A DNA stretch of 11,700 nt from Oscillospiraceae bacterium (GTDB lineage Bacteria > Bacillota_A > Clostridia > Oscillospirales > Oscillospiraceae): contig JAFYCC010000021.1 in the NCBI GenBank assembly GCA_017539885.1, positions 1 through 11,700 on the forward strand. The letters are read 5' to 3'. Numbering within the stretch: the stretch's first letter is position 1; each line of letters begins with the position of its first letter. Position numbers and translations under genes: made by a program. The notes beneath the pieces are model-generated. The model worked only from the letters and a program-made list of their open reading frames with translations, made no database searches and had not been told where the DNA came from. Below are positions 7,815 to 11,700 of this stretch, in pieces.

Positions 7815-7916
7815 CTAATCTTCCATGTACTCAATGTAGTCCGATTCCGAAGAGAACAGCATGTAGCGGTCTCCGACCCAGCCACGATAACCCGCGTTCG
7901 TGTAATAGCCCTTCAT
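7815..7916 (-). CDS. Small uncharacterised protein, 33 residues, tyrosine-rich
   Basis: I do not recognise a function. The ORF starts at an ATG with AAGGAGG (7925-7931) eight bases upstream, one of the best ribosome sites in the window, and ends with TAG at 7815-7817. The frame remains open upstream, but no other start there has such a site. The peptide begins MKGYYTNAGYRGWVG and ends SESDYIEYMED. It has six Tyr, one Trp and one Phe in 33 residues, an acidic C-terminus, no signal peptide and no membrane segment, so it is probably cytosolic. From memory it resembles short hypothetical proteins of clostridia with a GYY...RYMLF.SE.DY.EYMED pattern, but I could not search this. It stands between the tdk terminator and the bceRS promoter. 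It could instead be a leader peptide. Confidence 0.65.
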   Translation of the reverse strand: MKGYYTNAGYRGWVGDRYMLFSSESDYIEYMED

Positions 7917-7994
7917 ATTTTCCGCCTCCTTATCTCTGTTTCTGTTTCGCATCAGCATTACGTACGTTTTCCTAACGCTGTCAGGATATCGCAC

Positions 7995-8015
7995 ATACTG
8001 TCCGATAAACAGTAT
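7995..8015. repeat. 7-bp inverted repeat upstream of the small ORF
   Basis: ATACTGT (7995-8001) and ACAGTAT (8009-8015) are exact reverse complements separated by seven bases, in an AT-rich patch just after the thymidine kinase terminator. The spacing and the AT-rich setting (TATATA adjoins it) fit an operator or promoter region for the small ORF about 80 bases downstream. I see no convincing -35/-10 pair. A CTGACA hexamer on the minus strand downstream of the repeat is only a weak candidate. Confidence 0.5.
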
Positions 8016-8028
8016 ATATAAGGAGCGG

Positions 8029-8064
8029 AAAAACGCCGCGCGGAACTTCAATTCCGTGCGGCGT
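8029..8064 (-). terminator. Intrinsic terminator of the udk-tdk operon
   Basis: Read on the minus strand, a 13-base-pair stem with one A-C mismatch (8052-8064 with 8033-8045) closes on a six-base loop. It runs directly into TTTTT (plus-strand A-run 8029-8033). It begins 16 bases after the tdk stop codon. This is a standard rho-independent terminator. Confidence 0.9.
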
Positions 8065-8080
8065 CTCAAGGTTGTTCCCG

Positions 8081-8668
8081 TTACCGTCCGTCGCCTCTCT
8101 GGCGCGCGATCTTTTCGCGCCAGCAGCGGTGGCACATGGCTACATAGCGGTCGTTTCCGCCGAGCAGCACCTGCGCGCCCTCGGTGACGATCCGTCCGTT
8201 CTCATCGATGCGGGCATTGACCGTGGCCTTGGAACCGCAGGCACATACCGTCTTGATCTCCGTGATGGAATCAGCCAGTTCCATAAGCCGCCGCGCGCCG
8301 GGGAAAAAGTGCGTCAGGAAGTCCGTGCGCAGGCCAAAGCACAGCACGGGCAGGTTCTTCTCATCGACGAGCTCCCGCAGCTGATCGATCTGTTCCGGCG
8401 TGAAAAACTGCGCCTCGTCAGCGATGATCACGTCGTGCTCCCCTGCCGCGGCATAGGATCGAAGGATATCCTCATCGGGTGTGATGACCTGCGCGTGACG
8501 GCTCAGGCCGATGCGGCTGCGTATGATATCGGCGCCGTCACGGTCGTCCGTGCTTGGCTTGATGAGCCAGACACGCATCCCCAGTTCCTCATAGTTGAAC
8601 TGTGTGATCAGCGCCTGCGCGCTCTTGCTTGAGCCCATGGCGCCGTATTTGAAATAGAGCTTAGCCAT
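8081..8668 (-). CDS. tdk: Thymidine kinase
   Basis: Phosphorylates thymidine (and deoxyuridine) with ATP to the monophosphate in the cytosol, in the pyrimidine salvage pathway. The protein has 195 residues, normal for the type II bacterial/TK1-like enzyme. The P-loop is GAMGSSKS (9-16). The Walker B region VIIADEAQF (80-88) includes catalytic Glu85. Zinc-binding cysteines are visible as C142-A-C144 and C179-H-R-C182, and the thymidine-binding lasso is in LLGGNDRYVAMCHRC. ATG at 8668 has GGGAG upstream and lies 14 bases after the udk stop, so the two are co-transcribed. The C-terminal tail (EKIARQRGDGR) is short and basic. A strong terminator follows. Confidence 0.96.
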   Translation of the reverse strand: MAKLYFKYGAMGSSKSAQALITQFNYEELGMRVWLIKPSTDDRDGADIIRSRIGLSRHAQVITPDEDILRSYAAAGEHDVIIADEAQFFTPEQIDQLRELVDEKNLPVLCFGLRTDFLTHFFPGARRLMELADSITEIKTVCACGSKATVNARIDENGRIVTEGAQVLLGGNDRYVAMCHRCWREKIARQRGDGR

Positions 8669-8682
8669 ACTTTTCTCCCATC

Positions 8683-9297
8683 TTATCTGCCGAGATGGCC
8701 GCGGATGCGCTCCATGACCATGGACAGGGCAACGAGATTATGCCCGCCCTCCGGGATGATGATGTCGGCGTTGCGTTTGCTCGGCTCGACGAACTGCTCA
8801 TGCATAGGCTTGACCGTCGTCAGATACTGGTTGATGACGCTATCCAGGCTGCGGCCGCGCTCCTTTACGTCGCGTTTGATACGGCGCAGGATTCGAACGT
8901 CGGCGTCCGTATCCACGAAGAGCCGGATGTCCATTTCGTCACAGAGCTCCCTGTCCCAGAAGATCAGGATGCCCTCTATGACGAGCACGCGGGTGGGCCG
9001 GACCGTCACAGTCTCTTTGGACCGGTTGTGCACAGTGTAGTCGTATATTGGACACTCGATGCTCTCTCCAGCCTTGAGCCGGCGCAGATGCTCCAGCATC
9101 AGGGTCGTGTCAAAGGCGTTGGGATGGTCGTAGTTGAGCTTTGCCCGCTCATCATACGTGAGCTCATCATGCGCCTTGTAGTAATTGTCATGGAAAATGA
9201 CGGAAACATCCGGCCCGAATTCGGACTGGATCCTGCGCGTGATCGTGGTCTTGCCGCTGCCGGTGCCGCCGGCGATGCCGATGGTCAGTATGTCCAA
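8683..9297 (-). CDS. udk: Uridine kinase, TTG start
   Basis: Phosphorylates uridine and cytidine to UMP and CMP with ATP or GTP, the first step of pyrimidine ribonucleoside salvage in the cytosol. It has 204 residues, normal for the family. The P-loop is GGTGSGKTT (10-18), followed by HDNYY (36-40), the substrate-binding NYDHPNAFD (55-63), PIYDYTVHNRS (83-93), the Walker B-like VLVIEGILIF (104-113), and RRIKRDVKERGRS (138-150) of the lid. The start is TTG at 9297: the frame hits a stop five codons upstream with no ATG or GTG, and the N-terminus is right for the family. GAGGG lies nine bases upstream. First gene of the udk-tdk unit and divergent from deoD. Confidence 0.95.
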   Translation of the reverse strand: MDILTIGIAGGTGSGKTTITRRIQSEFGPDVSVIFHDNYYKAHDELTYDERAKLNYDHPNAFDTTLMLEHLRRLKAGESIECPIYDYTVHNRSKETVTVRPTRVLVIEGILIFWDRELCDEMDIRLFVDTDADVRILRRIKRDVKERGRSLDSVINQYLTTVKPMHEQFVEPSKRNADIIIPEGGHNLVALSMVMERIRGHLGR

Positions 9298-9319
9298 AGC
9301 CCCTCGCCCTCATTTCTCT

Positions 9320-9334
9320 CGGAGCACCGCTCCG
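9320..9334 (-). other. Small hairpin in the udk leader
   Basis: CGGAGC and GCTCCG (six pairs) flank a three-base loop, between the udk promoter and its ribosome site. It is too short to be a known riboswitch. It may only stabilise the leader. The pairing is seen directly; any role is unknown. Confidence 0.4.
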
Positions 9335-9345
9335 CTTCTGCCAAA

Positions 9346-9374
9346 ACTATAGCACAGTTCCGGCCGCCTTGCAA
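9346..9374 (-). promoter_or_regulatory. Sigma-A-type promoter for udk-tdk
   Basis: On the minus strand TTGCAA (9369-9374) is followed after exactly 17 bases by TATAGT (9346-9351). This places a transcript start about 40 bases upstream of the TTG start of udk. Its -35 box stands one base from the -35 box of the divergent deoD promoter. Confidence 0.75.
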
Positions 9375-9375
9375 T

Positions 9376-9403
9376 TTGACTTTTTCCCGTTTTTCGCTAT
9401 AGT
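9376..9403 (+). promoter_or_regulatory. Sigma-A-type promoter for deoD
   Basis: TTGACT (9376-9381) is separated by 16 bases from TATAGT (9398-9403), about 48 bases before the deoD start. The -35 matches five of six consensus bases. The spacer is T-rich. It is divergent from, and directly abuts, the udk promoter. Confidence 0.75.
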
Positions 9404-9450
9404 AATAATTAAGAGGCAAGAATACGATTCTGGAAACGGAGGTAACCACC

Positions 9451-10170
9451 ATGGCCATTCCCACCCCGCACATTACCGCGAAACTTGGAGAGATCGCCAA
9501 AACCGTCCTCATGCCCGGCGACCCGCTGCGCAGCAAGTTCATCGCGGAGAATTTCCTCACCGATCCTGTGCTCGTGAACAACGTCCGCGGCGTTCAGGGC
9601 TACACCGGAACCTGGAAAGGCGCGCCCGTAACGGTGATGGCCTCCGGCATGGGCATTCCCTCTATCGGCATCTACAGCTGGGAGCTCTACACGGAATACG
9701 GCGTGGAAAACATTCTGAGAGTCGGTTCCGCGGGCAGCCTTCAGGATGATCTGCACGTAATGGACATCGTCATCGCACAGGGCGCGTGCACGGACTCCGA
9801 CTTTGCCCACCAGTTTGGTCTTCCGGGAACCTTCGCTCCTCTCGCGGACTATACGCTGATGCGCACGGCGATCGAATGCGCCGGAAAGCTCGGCGTCACG
9901 CCGCGCATCGGCAACGTCCTCAGCTCCGACAACTTCTACAGCGACGGCACGGACAGTTCCGATCCCTGGAGGAAGATGGGCGTGCTCGCCGTGGAGATGG
10001 AGTGCGCCGGGCTGTTTATGAACGCCGCAAGACTCGGCAGGCGCGCCGCCGCCGTGCTGACGATCTCCGACCACCTCTATCTGCAGGAAAACCTGTCCGC
10101 CGAGGCGCGTCAGACCTCCTTCACGCAGATGATGGAGATCGCGCTCGACACGGCAAAAGCCATGTCATAA
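9451..10170 (+). CDS. deoD: Purine nucleoside phosphorylase, DeoD type
   Basis: Splits purine (deoxy)ribonucleosides with phosphate to free base and (deoxy)ribose-1-phosphate; hexameric cytosolic enzyme of purine salvage. It has 239 residues, the normal length. Active-site features of the family are present: TPHITA with His7, MPGDPLR with Gly23 and Arg27 for phosphate, Arg46, the RVGSAGS loop (90-96), Phe162 in SSDNFYSD, the ribose-binding VEMECAG (Glu182-Met183-Glu184), and Ser206-Asp207 in TISDHLY, where Asp207 is the expected proton donor to the purine. ATG at 9451 has GGAGG at 9438-9442, eight bases upstream. It is a single-gene unit with its own promoter and terminator, divergent from udk-tdk. 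Confidence 0.97.
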   Translation: MAIPTPHITAKLGEIAKTVLMPGDPLRSKFIAENFLTDPVLVNNVRGVQGYTGTWKGAPVTVMASGMGIPSIGIYSWELYTEYGVENILRVGSAGSLQDDLHVMDIVIAQGACTDSDFAHQFGLPGTFAPLADYTLMRTAIECAGKLGVTPRIGNVLSSDNFYSDGTDSSDPWRKMGVLAVEMECAGLFMNAARLGRRAAAVLTISDHLYLQENLSAEARQTSFTQMMEIALDTAKAMS

Positions 10171-10180
10171 ATTCACTGCG

Positions 10181-10224
10181 AGGAATCCGGAGGGACGCAA
10201 CCGTCTCTCCGGATTCTTGCTTTT
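10181..10224 (+). terminator. Intrinsic terminator of deoD
   Basis: A 15-base-pair stem with one G-T wobble (10183-10197 with 10202-10216) closes on the loop CAAC and is followed by TTGCTTTT. It begins about 12 bases after the deoD stop. Confidence 0.9.
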
Positions 10225-10256
10225 CAGTTCGTTTACATAAGAAAAAACCTGCCGTT

Positions 10257-10280
10257 TCCGCTTCGAACGAGGCGGATTTT
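10257..10280 (+). terminator. Second hairpin with T-run before the bmp promoter
   Basis: TCCGCTTC (10257-10264) pairs with GAGGCGGA (10269-10276), with one T-G wobble, around a GAAC tetraloop and runs into TTTT. It lies three bases upstream of the -35 box of the lipoprotein promoter. Together with the deoD terminator it would insulate that promoter from read-through. Confidence 0.6.
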
Positions 10281-10282
10281 CC

Positions 10283-10311
10283 TTGATTCACCCTAACCGC
10301 GGTGCTATAAT
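10283..10311 (+). promoter_or_regulatory. Strong sigma-A promoter for the BMP lipoprotein gene
   Basis: TTGATT (10283-10288), a 17-base spacer, and a perfect TATAAT (10306-10311): the best promoter in the window. The transcript would carry a leader of about 65 bases with no purine-riboswitch-like structure that I can see. The spacer contains the 8-base palindrome ACCGCGGT (10296-10303), which could be an operator half or chance. Confidence 0.85.
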
Positions 10312-10385
10312 GGCTCTGCGTGAAAACGTGCTTTTTCAGCAAGATTCGGTAGGATCAAATGAAAAATGAATGGAGGAACACTGCC

Positions 10386-11519
10386 ATGAAAAAGCTGATC
10401 GCCCTTGTTCTCGCTCTGGTGATGGTTCTTGCGATGGCCGCCTGCGGCGGAGCCAAGACCCAGGAGCAGCCCAAGGGCAACGAGAGCAATCCCGACAAGA
10501 TTGCCGACACCATGACCTCTTCCGACGGAAAATACGAGGTCGCCTTCGTCACCGACGTCGGCCAGCTGAAGGACAAGTCCTTCAACCAGGGCACCTATGA
10601 CGGCGTCAAGCTGTATGCCTACAACAACAGCAACAGCTACAAGTACTATCAGCCGGCTAACGGCGACCAGGCAACCGATGACGACCGCATCGACGCGATG
10701 AAGGCCTCCTGCGAGGCCGGCGCCAAGGTCGTTGTCTGCGCGGGCTTCATGCAGGCCGGCGCCCTCGAGACCGTCGCCAAAGAGTATCCGGACGTCAAGT
10801 TCGTCTTCATCGACGGCTGGGACCTCGGTCTCCCGAACGTTGCCGGTATCTCCTTCCAGGAGCAGGAATGCGGCTACTTTGCCGGCTACGCTGTTGTCAT
10901 GGAAGGCTTTGAGAAGCTTGGCTTCTCCGGCGGCGGCGGTGGCGACAACCCGGCGTGCTGCCGTTACGGCTACGGCTTTGTGCAGGGCGCGAACGCGGCT
11001 GCCAAGGAACTGGGCAAGACGATCGAGATGAACTACACCTGGCAGTACGGCGCCAGCTTCTCCCCCTCCGCCGAGCTGCAGAGCCTGATTTCCGGCTGGT
11101 ACGCCAACGGCACTCAGGTCGTGTTCTCCTGCGGCGGCTCCATCTTTGACTCCATCACGGCGGCTGCCTCCGCGAACGACGGCTTCGTCGTCGGCGTTGA
11201 CACCGACCAGTCTGGCCAGTCCGACACCGTCATCACTTCCGCTCTGAAGGACGTCGGCGCTGCGGCTGCCTGGGCCGTCGGCAAGGCCTATGATGGTTCC
11301 TGGGAGGACATCGGCGGCAAGGAAACCAAGCTTGGTGCTGCCAACGACGCCACCGGCCTGCCCACCGCCACCTGGAGCATGAAGAACTACACCGTCGATC
11401 AGTACACTCAGCTTCGTACGGACGTCATCTCCGGCAAGGTCGAGATCGATGATTCCGTCATCACCGGCGGCGGCATCGCGGACGTCAACTTCTCCAACGT
11501 GGTCGTCAACTACGTGTGA
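10386..11519 (+). CDS. BMP-family (PnrA/NupN-like) nucleoside-binding lipoprotein
   Basis: Substrate-binding protein of a BMP-type ABC importer, anchored outside the membrane by a lipid. The ATG at 10386 is chosen over the in-frame ATG at 10359: GGAGGA (10372-10377) lies eight bases before it, and the protein then opens with a proper lipoprotein signal (MKKLIALVLALVMVLAMAAC, Cys20). After a short linker, the two-lobed fold begins with VAFVTDVGQLKDKSFNQGTY (52-71), a nucleoside-binding region of the family. FMQAGALETVAKEYPDVKFV, NVAGISFQEQECGYFAGYAV (151-170), RYGYGFVQGA (193-202) and FVVGVDTDQSGQ (267-278) follow. Total 377 residues. Oddities are a glycine run before a Cys-Cys pair (182-192). 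The gene is transcribed alone, away from the transporter genes at the left edge, which it probably serves; a second BMP gene may precede that operon outside the window. Confidence 0.93.
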   Translation: MKKLIALVLALVMVLAMAACGGAKTQEQPKGNESNPDKIADTMTSSDGKYEVAFVTDVGQLKDKSFNQGTYDGVKLYAYNNSNSYKYYQPANGDQATDDDRIDAMKASCEAGAKVVVCAGFMQAGALETVAKEYPDVKFVFIDGWDLGLPNVAGISFQEQECGYFAGYAVVMEGFEKLGFSGGGGGDNPACCRYGYGFVQGANAAAKELGKTIEMNYTWQYGASFSPSAELQSLISGWYANGTQVVFSCGGSIFDSITAAASANDGFVVGVDTDQSGQSDTVITSALKDVGAAAAWAVGKAYDGSWEDIGGKETKLGAANDATGLPTATWSMKNYTVDQYTQLRTDVISGKVEIDDSVITGGGIADVNFSNVVVNYV

Positions 11520-11559
11520 TCCGCGTTTCCTGAAAAACACATAGCGCACTAGCGACTTC

Positions 11560-11602
11560 AAGGAGCTGTAGCAAAATGCAAATTTTGCGCAGCTCCTTTG
11601 CT
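11560..11602 (+). terminator. Two-part hairpin terminator after the BMP gene
   Basis: An outer nine-pair stem (11560-11568 with 11590-11598) and an inner seven-pair stem (GCAAAAT with ATTTTGC, 11571-11577 with 11582-11588) are joined by a small internal loop and capped by GCAA. A short T-run (TTTGCTATT) follows. It starts about 40 bases after the stop. Likely an intrinsic terminator for this abundant-type transcript. Confidence 0.75.
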
Positions 11603-11700
11603 ATTGCCTCGGACAAGGAAAAAACGACAGAATCCACAACGATGTTGGGAATCTGCCGCAACTTGTACCAGAGCACGCCCTTCTAAGGCCTGCCCAAATC
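11603..11700. other. No gene supported at the right edge
   Basis: The last ~100 bases contain no ORF with a ribosome site on either strand. The minus strand is open in one frame for about 40 codons running out of the hairpin, but with no start, bias or motif I can recognise. It may be intergenic or the edge of an element lying to the right. Confidence 0.4.

Noticed and set aside
7797..7816. Possible second BceR site upstream of bceR (TTACATAATGTGT on the minus strand)
   Set aside because: The spacing is three rather than four bases and the second half is imperfect; it also overlaps the end of the small ORF. Too weak to call autoregulation.
7815..8135. Longer 106-residue reading of the small ORF
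   Set aside because: The extension would start inside tdk and translate through the tdk terminator. Only the ATG at 7916 has a ribosome site.
10312..10371. Purine riboswitch in the bmp leader
   Set aside because: The leader of about 65 bases has no three-helix junction or paired loops that I can draw, only a tiny CGT-GAAA-ACG hairpin.
10359..10385. Earlier in-frame ATG for the BMP lipoprotein
   Set aside because: It adds nine polar residues before the signal peptide and lacks a ribosome site; the ATG at 10386 has both.
10305..11561. 418-residue open frame antisense to the BMP lipoprotein
   Set aside because: Low-complexity Val/Gly/Asp composition mirroring the sense codons, and it would run across the bmp promoter and terminator. 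Shadow frame.

Overview
The window looks like chromosomal DNA from a GC-rich member of the Clostridia (Bacillota). The reasons are strong AGGAGG-type ribosome sites, sigma-A-like promoters, a lipoprotein typical of gut clostridia, and a Bce-type antimicrobial-peptide resistance module, which is essentially a Firmicutes system. No rRNA, tRNA, CRISPR array or recognisable transposase is visible, and I cannot name the species.

Layout. (1) Positions 1-3044, plus strand: the end of a nucleoside ABC transporter operon. It holds the C-terminal half of a duplicated ATPase (NupO/YufO-like) and two membrane permeases (NupP- and NupQ-like), joined by 4-base start/stop overlaps and closed by a long GC-rich hairpin. 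(2) Positions 3137-7717, minus strand: a complete Bce-type module in the order response regulator, histidine kinase, ATPase, large FtsX-type permease. A TTACA-N4-TGTAA site sits between kinase and ATPase, where the BceR-class regulator would be expected to bind. (3) Positions 7815-7916, minus strand: a 33-residue, tyrosine-rich small ORF with an excellent ribosome site. (4) Positions 8029-9381, minus strand: uridine kinase and thymidine kinase, with their promoter and terminator. (5) Positions 9376-10224, plus strand: a DeoD-type purine nucleoside phosphorylase, transcribed divergently from udk. The two -35 boxes are one base apart. (6) Positions 10257-11602, plus strand: a BMP-family substrate-binding lipoprotein with its own strong promoter and terminator. 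The last ~100 bases hold no gene I can support.

How the genes work together. Most of the window is a nucleoside uptake and salvage neighbourhood. The lipoprotein would capture nucleosides, the ATPase and permeases import them, Udk and Tdk phosphorylate pyrimidine nucleosides, and DeoD splits purine nucleosides to base plus (deoxy)ribose-1-phosphate. Set into this is the antimicrobial-peptide sensing and detoxification module, in which the transporter is both sensor and resistance pump for a two-component system lacking a real sensory domain. I see no wholly novel system. The best leads are the operator and inverted-repeat arrangement in front of the Bce transporter, the unannotated small protein, and the face-to-face udk/deoD promoters.
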